A stretch of 64,000 nucleotides of DNA from Anomaloglossus baeobatrachus. Its lineage: Eukaryota > Chordata > Amphibia > Anura > Aromobatidae. Position numbers and translations under genes: made by a program. The DNA lies in contig NC_134357.1 of assembly GCF_048569485.1 (NCBI RefSeq), positions 233,526,735 through 233,590,734 of the forward strand. Reading direction: 5' to 3'. A model generated the notes under the pieces. The model worked only from the letters and a program-made list of their open reading frames with translations. It was not told the DNA's origin and made no database searches. Positions 22,615 through 33,476 of this stretch are shown in pieces. Positions within the stretch are counted from its first letter, which is position 1. Each line of letters starts with the position of its first letter.

Positions 22615-25600
22615 TTGGTAGGAGAGGCCACCCTAGGTGCTGGGACTCTCTCAGACCCGGTTACGTGGACTGTGCAAGTGACAACGGGAGAGACGCGGTT
22701 CACGGCTGAGGCATACCTCGATTCTGGGGCAGCAGGCAATTTCATCCAGCAGGCCACGGTGGACAAGTACCAGGTGCCTGTTACTCCACTCGACAAGCCC
22801 CTCGTGATTGCCTCTGTGGATGGGAGACCCCTCTCTGACACCATCTCCTGGATCACCAAGCCGGTGGAACTGCGTATCGGTGCCCTGCACACCGAGAACA
22901 TCGCTTTCTACGTCCTCCCACACATGTCCCATCAGATCCTGCTGGGACTTCCCTGGTTACGGACACACGAACCGTCAGTCAGCTGGGGCACTGGCGAAAT
23001 CACCCGATGGGGCTCTTCGTGCCATGAGAAGTGCCTGAAGACTATACAACCCATCCGACGACCTCCGGTTCCAGAGAACCTACCGGGGCTGCCCTCGGCC
23101 TATTGGTCCTTTGCAGACGTCTTTGATAAAAAGGAATCCGAGGTACTTCCGCCACATCGTCCTTACGATTGTGCCATCGACCTGCTCCCTGGAACAACAC
23201 CACCTCGAGGACGGATATATCCATTGTCTCCAGCCGAAACAAGGGCCATGTCTACTTACATCACAGAGAGCCTGGCAAGGGGATTCATTCGGAGATCCTC
23301 CTCTCCTGCTGGAGCAGGTTTCTTCTTCGTCAAGAAGAAAGAGGGCGACTTACGCCCATGCATAGACTACCGGGGTTTGAATCAAATCACCGTAAAAAAC
23401 AAGTACCCTCTGCCGCTCATCCCCGAATTGTTTGACCGGCTTAGAGGAGCTCGTGTGTTCACCAAGCTGGATCTTCGGGGTGCTTACAATCTGGTACGCA
23501 TCCGCTCTGGGGACGAATGGAAGACCGCGTTCAATACGCGCGATGGGCACTATGAATACTGCGTGATGCCCTTCGGCCTGTGTAACGCCCCAGCCGTCTT
23601 TCAAGAACTGGTGAACGACGTTTTCCGGGACCTTCTTTACGTCTGTGTAGTAGTGTATCTGGATGACATCCTTGTCTTCTCACCGGACCTCCAGACCCAC
23701 AGAGAGAACGTACAACTGGTTCTACAAAGACTGAGAGAGAATCGCCTGTACGCCAAGTACGAGAAGTGTGTCTTTGAGCAGTCTTCTCTCCCCTTCCTGG
23801 GGTACATCATCTCTGATACTGGACTACAGATGGATCCAAAGAAGGTCTCCTCCATTCTCAACTGGCCTCCTCCTTCTGGACTGAAGGCAATCCAACGCTT
23901 CCTGGGATTCGCCAACTACTACCGCCAGTTCATCCCTCACTTCTCTGCTCTGACTGCTCCTCTCTCCGCTTTGACCAGGAAAGAGGCTAATCCCAAGGAC
24001 TGGTCCCCGGCGGCCGACGCCGCGTTTGGCTCTCTGAAGCGGGCATTTGCCTCCTCTCCTGTACTCCACCGTCCGGAGTTAAACCGCCAGTTCACCCTGG
24101 AGGTGGATGCCTCCTCCTCAGGAGCCGGAGCAGTGCTCATGCAGAAGTCCTCCTCCGGGAAGATGGTGACTTGCGGATTCTTCTCCAAGAGCTTCTCAGC
24201 GCCTGAACGCAACTACACCATCGGTGACCGAGAGCTCTTGGCAGTCAAACTGGCTCTGGAGGAATGGCGCTACCTTCTAGAGGGAGCAGTGTACCCCGTG
24301 ATCATTTACACGGACCACAAGAACCTGGAATACCTGCGGTCTGCTCAGCGACTGAACCCACGGCAAGCCAGGTGGTCCTTATTCTTTGCCAGGTTTGATT
24401 TCCAGCTCCATTTCCGACCCGCGGACAAGAATGTACGTGCTGATGCCTTGTCCAGGTCTTTCATGCCCATGGAGCAGGAAGAAGAGACTACCCAACCCAT
24501 CATCTGTCCTAGCAAAATCATTCCGGTGGCCCCTGTCACCCTGGCCCAGATACCGCCCGGGAAGACCTATGTCTCTGAGACAGACAGGCAAAAAGTGTTA
24601 CACTGGGGTCATGCCTCGAAAACAGCCGGTCATGCTGGTCAGAAGAGAACTTGGAGTGCGATTGTACGTCACTACTGGTGGCCATCCCTTCGCACGGACG
24701 TCGCTGCTTTTGTCTCTGCCTGCTCCTCTTGTGCCAGGAACAAGACGCCCAAACACCTGCCATATGGCCGTCTTCTGCCTCTGCCGATACCCTCAGTTCC
24801 GTGGCAACACATAGCGATGGACTTTATTACGGACTTGCCATTGTCCTCCGGGCACACAGTCATATGGGTCGTGGTGGATCGGTTTTCCAAAATGGCTCAT
24901 TTCGTCCCTATGGCAGGACTGCCCTCTGCTCAAGAACTCGCGGATGCCTATATACATCACATCTTCCGCTTGCATGGCTTTCCATTACACATCGTATCCG
25001 ACAGAGGAACTCAGTTCACCTCCCGCTTCTGGAGGGCTCTCTGCAAACATCTGGGAGTGACTCTGGACTTTTCATCTGCATACCATCCTCAGTCTAATGG
25101 CCAAGTGGAGAGGGTCAATCAAATCTTGACCTCTTTTTTACGTCACTATGTCAACGTCCATCACGACGACTGGTCCACGCTTCTTCCTTGGGCTGAATTC
25201 TCCCATAACCACCACATCAGTGAGTCGTCCTCCAGCTCTCCCTTCCATGTCGTTTACGGACTCCAGCCCTCCGTCCCATTGCCGGTATCCCCTTCTTCGG
25301 ATGTCCCTGCTGCTGATACTGTAGCCCGTGACTTTGCAACCATTTGGGACTCTGTCAAGGCGTCCCTTGGGCGTGCTTCCCTACGGATGAAACGACACGC
25401 AGACAAGAGACGTCTGGACCCTCCGTGTTTCTCTCCTGGAGATCTCGTCTGGCTTGCTTCCAAGTACGTCCGCTTGAAGATACCATCATACAAGCTGGGT
25501 CCTCGCTACATCGGGCCGTTTAAAGTCCTCAACAAGATCAATGAGGTCTCCTACAAGCTACAGCTCCCGGCCACGATGAGGATACCCAACTCATTCCACG

Positions 25601-26109
25601 TCTCCCTGCTCAAGCCGGTTGTCCTTGGTCCCTTCTCCGCTGCTGCCAGTCCGGCTCCTCCACCTATTGCCGATGACGACATCTATGCGGTAAGGGATAT
25701 CGTGGCCATGAAGACCGTACGGGGTCGACAGTTCTTCCTGGTGGACTGGGAGGGGTATGGTCCTGAGGATAGGTCCTGGGAGCCCAGGGAGAACGTGGGC
25801 ACTCCTCTGATCCGTGCCTTCATGTCCCGGTTGCGGGGAGGGTGGCGTGGGGGGGGGTACTGTCACGCTCCCCGGGTCCTCGGCTCCCCTCCCCGGGTCC
25901 TCTGCTCCGCTCCCCGGGTCCTCAGCTCCGCTCCCCGGCTCACCTGCCACGCTCCCCGCTCTCCAGCCTCCGGTGCCCATCCTTCCCAGGCCCCCTGGTC
26001 TCCGATCCCGGCGCCCAACGGCTTCCCAGGTCCTGGCCGGCTCCCCTGCGTCCTCCTCTCAGCTTCCTTCCCTGGCTTCTGGCACCCGGGCCGCGCGCAT
26101 GCGCATTAG
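22615..26109 (+). CDS. Inner gypsy pol polyprotein (protease, RT, RNase H, integrase, chromodomain)
   Basis: Open frame of about 1,164 codons with no ATG at its start; it follows gag in the -1 phase, so it is presumably read as a gag-pol fusion. Domains by residue: protease near 34 (LDSGAAGNF), reverse transcriptase about 190-400 with YLDDILVFS near 345, RNase H about 490-610 (LEVDASSSGAGAV, YTDHKNLEYL), integrase zinc region about 664-708 (CSSCARNK), integrase core about 730-835 (MDFITDLP, SDRGTQFTSRFW, YHPQSNGQVERVNQ), and a chromodomain about 1,021-1,062 (FFLVDWEGYGPEDRSWEP). The last 80 or so codons read into the 3' LTR and are G/C-rich filler. The length and order are normal for a vertebrate chromovirus. 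Confidence 0.93.
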   Translation: MVGEATLGAGTLSDPVTWTVQVTTGETRFTAEAYLDSGAAGNFIQQATVDKYQVPVTPLDKPLVIASVDGRPLSDTISWITKPVELRIGALHTENIAFYVLPHMSHQILLGLPWLRTHEPSVSWGTGEITRWGSSCHEKCLKTIQPIRRPPVPENLPGLPSAYWSFADVFDKKESEVLPPHRPYDCAIDLLPGTTPPRGRIYPLSPAETRAMSTYITESLARGFIRRSSSPAGAGFFFVKKKEGDLRPCIDYRGLNQITVKNKYPLPLIPELFDRLRGARVFTKLDLRGAYNLVRIRSGDEWKTAFNTRDGHYEYCVMPFGLCNAPAVFQELVNDVFRDLLYVCVVVYLDDILVFSPDLQTHRENVQLVLQRLRENRLYAKYEKCVFEQSSLPFLGYIISDTGLQMDPKKVSSILNWPPPSGLKAIQRFLGFANYYRQFIPHFSALTAPLSALTRKEANPKDWSPAADAAFGSLKRAFASSPVLHRPELNRQFTLEVDASSSGAGAVLMQKSSSGKMVTCGFFSKSFSAPERNYTIGDRELLAVKLALEEWRYLLEGAVYPVIIYTDHKNLEYLRSAQRLNPRQARWSLFFARFDFQLHFRPADKNVRADALSRSFMPMEQEEETTQPIICPSKIIPVAPVTLAQIPPGKTYVSETDRQKVLHWGHASKTAGHAGQKRTWSAIVRHYWWPSLRTDVAAFVSACSSCARNKTPKHLPYGRLLPLPIPSVPWQHIAMDFITDLPLSSGHTVIWVVVDRFSKMAHFVPMAGLPSAQELADAYIHHIFRLHGFPLHIVSDRGTQFTSRFWRALCKHLGVTLDFSSAYHPQSNGQVERVNQILTSFLRHYVNVHHDDWSTLLPWAEFSHNHHISESSSSSPFHVVYGLQPSVPLPVSPSSDVPAADTVARDFATIWDSVKASLGRASLRMKRHADKRRLDPPCFSPGDLVWLASKYVRLKIPSYKLGPRYIGPFKVLNKINEVSYKLQLPATMRIPNSFHVSLLKPVVLGPFSAAASPAPPPIADDDIYAVRDIVAMKTVRGRQFFLVDWEGYGPEDRSWEPRENVGTPLIRAFMSRLRGGWRGGGYCHAPRVLGSPPRVLCSAPRVLSSAPRLTCHAPRSPASGAHPSQAPWSPIPAPNGFPGPGRLPCVLLSASFPGFWHPGRAHAH

Positions 26110-26638
26110 GGCGCGCGCGCGGTCACTGACCCTTTCTTAAAGGGCCAGCGTCCATTAACAGGAAATGATGCAAAACAGGTACAGGGTATAAAGGGGTTTA
26201 TTGTCCAAGGGGGCGGGGCCTGATCTTCGTGTTTCCTAAGCTAGGAGTCAGGTCTCCTGGTGTTTTTGTGATATACTCACCTATCTCTCTTGTAGAGCCG
26301 TGCCTGCCTCGCCATCCGGTCCTGACCGAATCCCGAACCCCGAACGCTGTCCATCTGCCATCCTGACAGTCCGTACCATCTCGGATCCCTGCGGTGACCC
26401 GTCATCTCGCTCCAAAGGTTCCGGACCCCGCTTGACATCATCTCGGCTTCAGAACCTGAGCTGCGTCACCCGGACTACCACCAGTGACTCCGTGGTCCCA
26501 GGGACTTCTCCGTTATCCTCGTGTGCACGGACTGTTCTGCTGTCTATAGTGCTCCAGCTACCGGACCCCTTACCAACATCTAGGAGTTCGGCCCAGTGGA
26601 TCCACCTCCTGGGTCTGCCCGTCCACCTGGCCCTGACA
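25861..26638 (+). repeat. 3' LTR of inner gypsy (778 bp)
   Basis: Same length and ends as 20,877-21,654. I count about four substitutions between them. Followed by the target duplication ataac. Confidence 0.95.
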
Positions 26639-26643
26639 ATAAC

Positions 26644-27047
26644 GAACCCTGAGATAGATCTAACAGTCTCAGGGCCGCATCATGGGTAACCTGCGGAACC
26701 ATGAATATTGCCTTAAGAGCATCAAGAAAGTCTTGATGTCTCAGAGTAACCACATCAGAGCGCTCCCATAGGGGAGTCGCCCATTCTAAGGCTTTGTCCT
26801 GAAGTAAGGAGATGATAAAGCCTACTCTGGACCTCTCCGTAGAGAAGCGAGAAGAGTTGACCTCTAGGTGTATCTGACACTGACTAATGAAACCACGACA
26901 TGATCTGGCATCGCCAGAATATCTGTTTGGCAGAGCAAGTCGAGGATCATGTGCAGATGTCACCATGGTCTGAGGTTTATCCTCTATACTCTTGAGCCGT
27001 GACTCAAGTACTTGTATGTAACAGTGTAACTGCTGATATTCTGCCAT
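26644..27047 (-). pseudogene. Outer gypsy: N-terminal part of gag
   Basis: Minus-strand frame from the ATG at 27,047. It has a coiled-coil-like start (MAEYQQLHCYIQVLESRLKS) and capsid sequence (CRGFISQCQIHLEV, GFIISLLQDKALEWATPLWE) resembling the inner gag. It is cut by the inner gypsy insertion. Fossil. Confidence 0.88.
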
Positions 27048-27075
27048 AACTGCCAGATCCTAGGCTCAGTCCTAA

Positions 27076-28088
27076 TGTTACGGGGGGCTGTCTGATAATA
27101 ACCTAAAGGAGTATCAGACAGTCAGGGTCCACCGTGCAAAGACTCTGCTGCAGACTATGGCAGAGTGCAATACCTCTGTTAACTCACAGAAGGATATAAT
27201 AAGTAAGTAAAGCAATTCCTCCCTTACTTGGAGGGTGTGTGGAATGATCTCTGTTAATAATCACAGAGACAAAGGCAATGTGTGTGAAATGGCACCTACC
27301 TAGGTCCGCTCTTCTAGTGGTGCAAAAGAGACGAACAGCAGCGTAAGCCGCACAAAGCTCCTACCTGCGTTCGCTCCACTAGTGTGCGAGGACACGAACC
27401 ACTAGATATGGCACCTGCCTAGGTCCGCTCTTCTAGTGGTGCAAAAGAGACGAACAGCAGCGTAAGCCGCACAAAGCTCCTACCTCTGTTCGCTCCCCTA
27501 GTGTGCGAGGATACGAACAACTGCCAGACGCAGTATAAGGAACGTTACCCTAGCGGCAACGTCCACCTACGAGTCGAATCACAAGGCCCAGCCAGACCAT
27601 GTGCCTCAGGCACCTGCCTATGTCCGCTCCCCTAAAAGGTAAGGATACGGACAGCAGCCGAAGCTGTAAGGTATAAGAACGCTACCCTGCCGGTAGCGCT
27701 CACCTAGCATAGACAGAGGAATGCCTAGAGGAACGCGCACAGAGCGTCTACTCTTATGCATTAACCAAGAGGACTGAGCGCCATGCGGCGTGTGTCAGGG
27801 TCTTATATAGACTCTGTGCCTCATCCAAGATGGAGGACACCAGAGCCAATCCGCTGCCATAACGACAGGAGTGACGTCATGCTGGCCTATCACCGAGCAA
27901 GGTATCACAAGCACATGACCAGCGACCAATCGGCATAGAAGGTGTCAGAGACATGTGACCTCGTGTTAGCGATGATGTCACCCGCACATGTGCAAAGGCT
28001 CCAAGATAGGACTTAGTCTCCAGCACTCGCACATGTGCAGTAGCAAGAAATCTGGACATAGTCTCCAGTGCTCGCAGCAACCGTACCA
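27076..28088 (-). repeat. 5' LTR of the outer gypsy element (1,013 bp)
   Basis: Direct repeat of 16,112-17,214, with two fewer copies of the 45-bp minisatellite and scattered substitutions. Followed by gtcacc at 28,089-28,094, the match to the left flank. Confidence 0.92.
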
Positions 28089-28094
28089 GTCACC

Positions 28095-28735
28095 ACTAGG
28101 TTTGCACCCCAATCACACATGGCCTTCATTAGCTCCAGGTTCCGTGGAGCCAGCTATTCATCAAACCTGGTCACCAAAGTACTGAGAGAGGAGCACCTTG
28201 ATATTCCTGATGAAATATTCACTTCTATAGTAGATGTGGAAAAGGAGAAGGAGATGGGAGAACCTACCTATGGGGCAGTAGATCACTGTAGTAGGAGAAG
28301 GGGGTATGCCAAAGCTGATGTAGATCTGTGTTTTCAGTCAAATAGCATGCAGGGTATTGCTAAACAAAACAATGTTTTTTTTAGGCTCTGCCTCCAAACC
28401 AGCAGCAGCACCTGTTTGACCATCATATCCCATAGCACCTGTTTATTTTGGTAATGATCCTGTTGGCATTTTTGATCCATCGACTATGTGTGGTCCATCT
28501 GGCTGTAACCCTTCTACTTTCCAAAAGCAATATACCTTTAGGTTTGTACCACATTTCTCAAGATTTTAGACTTCGTTTGGAGAAATCATTATTCTTGTTT
28601 TGAAGGATATTTATGTCAACGGTGTTAAAAATAAAAACTTTGACAGAGTACTTGAAAAGATGGTTTTATTATTTTTACCGTTTGTTAATGTTTGTATTGT
28701 TTATAAAACATGAAAATAGAAATCTTAAAAATCCT
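28095..28735. other. Old sequence right of the gypsy insertion; unidentified open frame
   Basis: This continues the sequence interrupted at 16,111. A plus-strand frame of up to 128 codons (28,068-28,454, its first part inside the LTR) includes GASYSSNLVTKVLREEHLDI and EKEKEMGEP, which read like protein but which I cannot assign. The next 280 bp are AT-rich and end at another unit of the 220-bp repeat. The stretch may be the interior of whatever old element carries that repeat. Confidence 0.35.
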
Positions 28736-28815
28736 TTCAAGCACACAGTAGTACAGTAGCATCAATTGCCCCCCTCCTCATAGAACGTTAAAACAGCAGG
28801 GAGATACAGTCCATG

Positions 28816-31104
28816 TGTGACGCCCGGGCAAAACCAGGTAGTCACAGATAGGCCCCTGCACAACACTATCCCTCACCTAGGAAACACACGGCCGACCTGA
28901 AACGCTAGTAACCCCCCCTTAGGGAAAGACAGACACACCAGTGGGTTGGGACACGCCCACCCAGGGGGTCTAGACAGCCCGGGGCGGGAAAACAAACAGT
29001 CTAGTTTGTATTTCAGTTTGGAGAGGAGTGTGGGCTGGAGCTAAGTGTAGCTACAGCAGAGGAAGTTCAAGTTGAACGGTGCCCGGGTATGAGCCCTGGT
29101 ACCTTGGCTAGGAGGCAGACGGTGGTCTCTGTCAACAGGAGACGGGAAGACGGCTCTGCAGAACCGAGGTGGACCGGGACAGGGTTGTAGCCCGCCGGTA
29201 CCGACACGGGGAACCGACCCGGAAACCGTAGCACAAAGGGGGGTACTCGGACCCTGAAGCCAGAACCGGAAACAAGCGGACTGGTTAATTTACCGATTGA
29301 GGCCAGGACTATAGGTCCTGTCCCACCCAAAGTCCCTCATAGAAGACAACAGCCCACCGATAGGGATAGCAGGTGAACGCCAGGGCCCATAGATCCCACG
29401 GGCCAGCATCTGCCGGCACGGCTCCTTAGGCCACATCCAGCCGGGAGCGGACTCCTGAATTTCAGACTAGGAAGACCACCTTACACAAAACAGTGCAGAG
29501 GAAAAGAATAGAGACCACCAGCCTGGTGGGGGACCCGAATGCAAACGGCCGTGGCACCGGCCACCAGCACCTTGGTTTACCAGAGACTTGTGTGGTTTAT
29601 TAACTGTGAGTAAACAAACATTCCCTGGGGTCGCTTTACCCTGCACTGAGACACCCGGTCCCGGGGCAACCATCCCTACCCACGGAGGGGTTAACAACTT
29701 GCTGCCACAATATCTCCCACGGGGTGCCCACAACAGCAGCGGTGGTGTCCCACCTCACCACACAACGTGCGTGACATTACGAACTTAATATGGCCTAGCC
29801 CGTACATCTGTGACGTCCTGAACTAGCCAGGTAGTCACAGACAGGCTCTTGCACAAACACCCATCCCCTAACAAGGTAACAGCAGCCAACCTAAAAAACC
29901 CTGAGTCACCCCTCTCAGGTCTTGACGTTCACACCAGGGGGCGGAACCAGGCAGTTGGCCACGCCCACCGAGGAGTTTGGATAGCCGGAGGCGGGAAAAC
30001 ACAACAGATCCATTAGGAGGGAGAGGAGAGTGGAGTAGTTGGAAAGGAGTAGGAGTAAACGTCTGTCAGGGATCTGGGTCGTAGCCCGGATACCGTGTGG
30101 CGAGGAGGCAGATGGTGGTTGCCGCCTGCAGGAGCCGGGAAGATGGCTGGTGGAACCGTAAGGGACCGGGACAGGGTAGTGTACCGAATCGGGGAACCGA
30201 CTGGAAACCGGAGCACCAGGAGGGGTACTCAGACACAGAACGAGGCCCAGAAGCCACTGGATCACGTCGAATTCACTGATTGAGATCTGGACCTTAGGTC
30301 CTTTCCCATCCCAAGACCCAAAAGAAGGCAATAGCCCAACGAGGGGGATAGAAAGTCACCGCTCAGGCAGAGAGAACCAACGGGACAGCGTCTGCAGGCA
30401 AACGGGCTCTCCCGGCACACACAAAGCCGGGGAGCGGACTACCGTCGCTGAAGCATAGGCAGTCAAAATCTACAAAACAAGGTGCAGGAGAAAGGCGGGA
30501 ACCACCGAACCGGGTGGGGGACCAGACGCAGCCGGCTGCAGGCACCGACCACCATCTTTTTGGTTTACCAGAGACTCCAGTGTATCTGTCATAGTGAGTA
30601 CAACAGTGCCCTCGGGCCGCGCACCGCACCGCACTAACACGCCCACACCTTGCAACCACCGGGCCCCGGGACCATCACCCCCTGCCCACGGAGGGGTCAA
30701 CAACACCAGGCTGCACAACACCGTCCCCGGGAGCCTAGTTAACGGCAGCGGTAATGTCCACACTCACCACAACCCGTGGGTGGCGTCACGAACTTCAATC
30801 CCAAAACACCACGGCCCCGGCTGTGAACCTTCCCACCGAAGACCACCCCCCTTCACGTAGCGCCAGCTTCCCTTCAGAGCGACGTGACCCCCAGGTCCGG
30901 AGGTGCTCGAGCCACCCACCGACGAGCCCGGATCCGAGCAGCTCGGCTGCCAGCTGAGCCCCGGGGCGGTACACATCTACGTCCCCCTTTTTATTCGGCG
31001 TGTCTGCAAGATCCCCGGGTCCGGAGACCCTTGAGCCACCACCGCAAAAGGCCCGGATCCGAGCAGCGCCGGCTGCTGGCACAGGGGGGGGAGGGGGCGG
31101 CACA
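28816..31104 (+). mobile_element. Solo LTR (outer), interrupted by a second LTR of the same family
   Basis: Begins tgtgacgcccgggcaaaacc and ends gggggcggcaca. It is flanked by the 4-bp duplication catg (28,812-28,815 and 31,105-31,108). Removing the inner LTR leaves about 1,120 bp. It is related to the LTRs of the cold-shock-domain element at 51.8-55.15 kb (shared start tgtgacg, shared motifs accaggtagtcacagat and cggatccgagc). It lies in a unit of the 220-bp repeat, which resumes on the other side. No internal genes, so it is what remains after recombination between two LTRs. Confidence 0.85.
29809..30973 (+). mobile_element. Solo LTR (inner), nested in the previous LTR
   Basis: About 1,165 bp, from tgtgacgtcctgaactagcc to ggggcggtaca, flanked by catc at 29,805-29,808 and 30,974-30,977. 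The outer LTR resumes at 30,978 with tacgtccccctttttattcg. Same family as its host, with the same end sequences and the same 4-bp duplication size, but clearly diverged from it. Confidence 0.85.
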
Positions 31105-31513
31105 CATGCAAGACACAGGCTGTGGGCCGGCATTTCAACTTGAAAAATTAAAACATAACTAAGTCACTGGTGTAGGCCTACTCCAAAAATTAGAGAAGAA
31201 AGTCGTATTTCTGAGGTATATTTTATTTAACTTGTGTATAGAAAAAGTCCAACGTTTCAACCTTAATTTAAGTCTTTGTCAAGGACATTCTGATAAACAA
31301 TAATAACAGAAAAGAAAAAACATTATTTTACACAGTGTACATAAGAAATGTGTTCACACAATTATAATTACATACATGATATGTTCACCAGAGAATATTT
31401 AGCACGTGATCCATGCATCCAGGAAGGTATTTATATGTACCATGATTAGGGGTCACAAATTAAATATTTTAATGTGAGAACTGAGATATCCTAGTATTTC
31501 AAGTCTCGATACA

Positions 31514-31876
31514 TCAATCCGTATTTCCAACAGAAAAAAGACACACAACATAGGAAGAGACATACACCATAAAAAAGAGAGAAAAAAAGAGAAAAGTACT
31601 GCAGTACAACCCACCTAAAACACAGTCAATAATTGAAGTTTTGCTAGGCAACGGTTGTTGCATCAAATAAAGGCAGCTTATGAGGTGGTATACCTGAGAG
31701 ACATAAAATAATGTAAGAATACAAACAAAATAGTTCAACATAAACAGGACATGAAAGATCAGTCTAGGTCCACTGGGGGGTACGGGGACCAGGAGGGAAC
31801 CCAGAAGCTCCCAGGGCACAGGATAAATATCTACCTTGCAATACTGTATATCGGAAATAAGGACATAATGGTCCAA
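31514..31876 (-). other. 120-codon hydrophobic frame in the Penelope 3' region (left copy)
   Basis: An open frame with hydrophobic stretches (IFHVLFMLNYFVCILTLF, FLFFSLFFMVYVSSYVVCLF) in the 3' region of the left copy. It is repeated unchanged at 39,679-40,041 (+) in the right copy. As the two arms are recent duplicates, its being open in both is weak evidence. Probably not a gene; noted because it is the only long frame in about 2.3 kb of 3' sequence. Confidence 0.25.
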
Positions 31877-33476
31877 GGAAGTGATAAATTGGCTCTTTTT
31901 ATCTAGACAAAAAGAATTTTTTGCGTAATCGCATCATTAGTATTAGTGAATGTAAATATAATGATCAAGAACTTTCTATATAATTTCCAGTACCTTATAT
32001 CAAGAATTAGGATGAATATCCAGCAAAGGGAAAATAAGTGAGAGCGCTATATGCGCGTGTTAAACCACTCCCCAGGCTCTTCAAGAGTCTATAGGAATAG
32101 ATTGAATAATACATGTTATGGGAATTGCGTACAAAGAAGTGCAACATCAGTGAGGTGACAGGTGAACGTACTTAGATTAGATCTGAATGAAATGAAGGTG
32201 CTCTGGCTGCAGAGAAATTGTATAAGGAAATGCAAGAGTGCAACTACATGTTCAACCTGGGGATCATAATAACACAAACAAATGACTCCAAAGGGAAATA
32301 CAATAATAGTATTACTTGGGCTAAATGCTATAGGAGATTACAGGTGCTAATACCAAAATCTACTGGTCAGCTAGACTGCACATATAGGCAATATGATTAT
32401 AGGAAAAAATTACATGAAACATAAAGGGACATTTATTCCCAGGAGCCTCTAAGGATCCATAAGGGCATGTGAACAGCATTAGTTAGTCACATATTGCAGT
32501 AAGAGCTGTGTCAGAACATGAGCGATAGCCAATACTAATTCCCAGGAGCCTCTAAGGATCCATAAGGGCATGTAAACAGCATTAGTTAATCACATATTGA
32601 AGTAATAGCTGTGTCAGAGCAAGAACGATAACCTGTACATACCTTTAGTGTTGGTTCAGGGTGTGACATCTAAGAGAGGGGAGTGTAGGTCTGTAGGTGC
32701 TAGACCTATTTATATCATTGCGGTGAGGAGCGTCCACTTCCCATTTCCTGGGAGTGGAACGCAGCGATCCGGTCGGTGAAACGCAAGCCGCGCATGCGCA
32801 GAGAGCGCCACCGCCAGGCGCATGCGCGGCGCGCGGCAGACCGACCGGATGCATGGATAAAACAAGGTGGGGGAACGATAGGTGCACATTTCCTGTTTCC
32901 GGGATGTGGAACACAGCATACTGCTCGGTGAGACGCACGCCGCGCCTGCGCAATGCACATTACTGTGCGGCGCATGCGCAGTGCACGGCAGACAGACCAG
33001 AAGCAGAGAGGGGATTAACAGTGAATCAGTGATCTCAATAGGATAATATAGACGCCGATAGTGTCCTGTAGTGATACTGGCAAAGGGTGTACACGGTGAC
33101 AATGCCAGTCAATAGTGCCTGATGAGCGGAACATTATTCAGGTGACAAGTGGAGCCTGGAGAAGGGAAAAATAAGGAATTAGTAAATGAACACAAGGATT
33201 GAAAAAAACTTAGTTATAAGACTAAGTATAAAATTGCATGTAGATACTCATACAGGTGCCTACAGGGGAACTAAGCTGGTTTGCAGAAATACATGCTATG
33301 AACATGTAAACACACATAAGTACAGACCATGAGCATCCTAATGACATAGTAAGAACATATAAATATATTCAATAAACCCAGACATGGGATATATATAAAA
33401 AAGTCATTTAAGATGCTCAACCTATATAGTCCAAAACACATTACCGGCAAAGGGATACAGATCAATTGTGTGTTGT

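Larger units (their letters stand above)
20877..26638 (+). mobile_element. Ty3/gypsy chromodomain LTR retrotransposon, nearly intact (inner element)
   Basis: 5,762 bp, plus strand, with two 778-bp LTRs that differ at about four positions by eye, flanked by the 5-bp duplication ataac (20,872-20,876 and 26,639-26,643). Gag and pol frames are long and open, so the copy looks whole. About 0.5 per cent LTR divergence makes it the youngest dated insertion here. It sits inside the gag of the outer, oppositely oriented gypsy element. A G-rich tract (25,836-25,860) precedes the 3' LTR. A solo LTR of the same family is at 48,062-48,837. Confidence 0.95.
16112..28088 (-). mobile_element. Ty3/gypsy chromodomain LTR retrotransposon fossil (outer element)
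   Basis: LTRs at 16,112-17,214 and 27,076-28,088 start tgttacgg and end ccgtaaca or a close variant. The element is flanked by gtcacc on both sides and reads on the minus strand: gag start at 27,047, gag end about 20,456, protease/reverse transcriptase, integrase, chromodomain. Its gag is split by a whole second gypsy element (20,877-26,638), so its own length is about 6.2 kb. A purine-rich tract abuts the downstream LTR. It is broken: the nested insertion plus a small number of other breaks. It is older than its guest, since its LTRs differ by several substitutions and by the copy number of a 45-bp minisatellite. Confidence 0.92.

Noticed and set aside
22356-22901. 181-codon minus-strand frame over the inner gypsy
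   Set aside because: Shadow of gag-pol in the opposite direction, with no domain.
29809-30973. Second tgtgacg repeat as the 3' LTR of an element starting at 28,816
   Set aside because: There is no interior between them, and the end of the outer LTR resumes after the inner one with its own 4-bp duplication, so this is nesting.
33112-33150. ctgatgagcggaac as a hammerhead ribozyme core
   Set aside because: It lies on the strand opposite to the Penelope genes and lacks a following GAAAC and stems; probably chance. A ctgatgag near 34,440 lies in reverse transcriptase coding sequence and was rejected as well.
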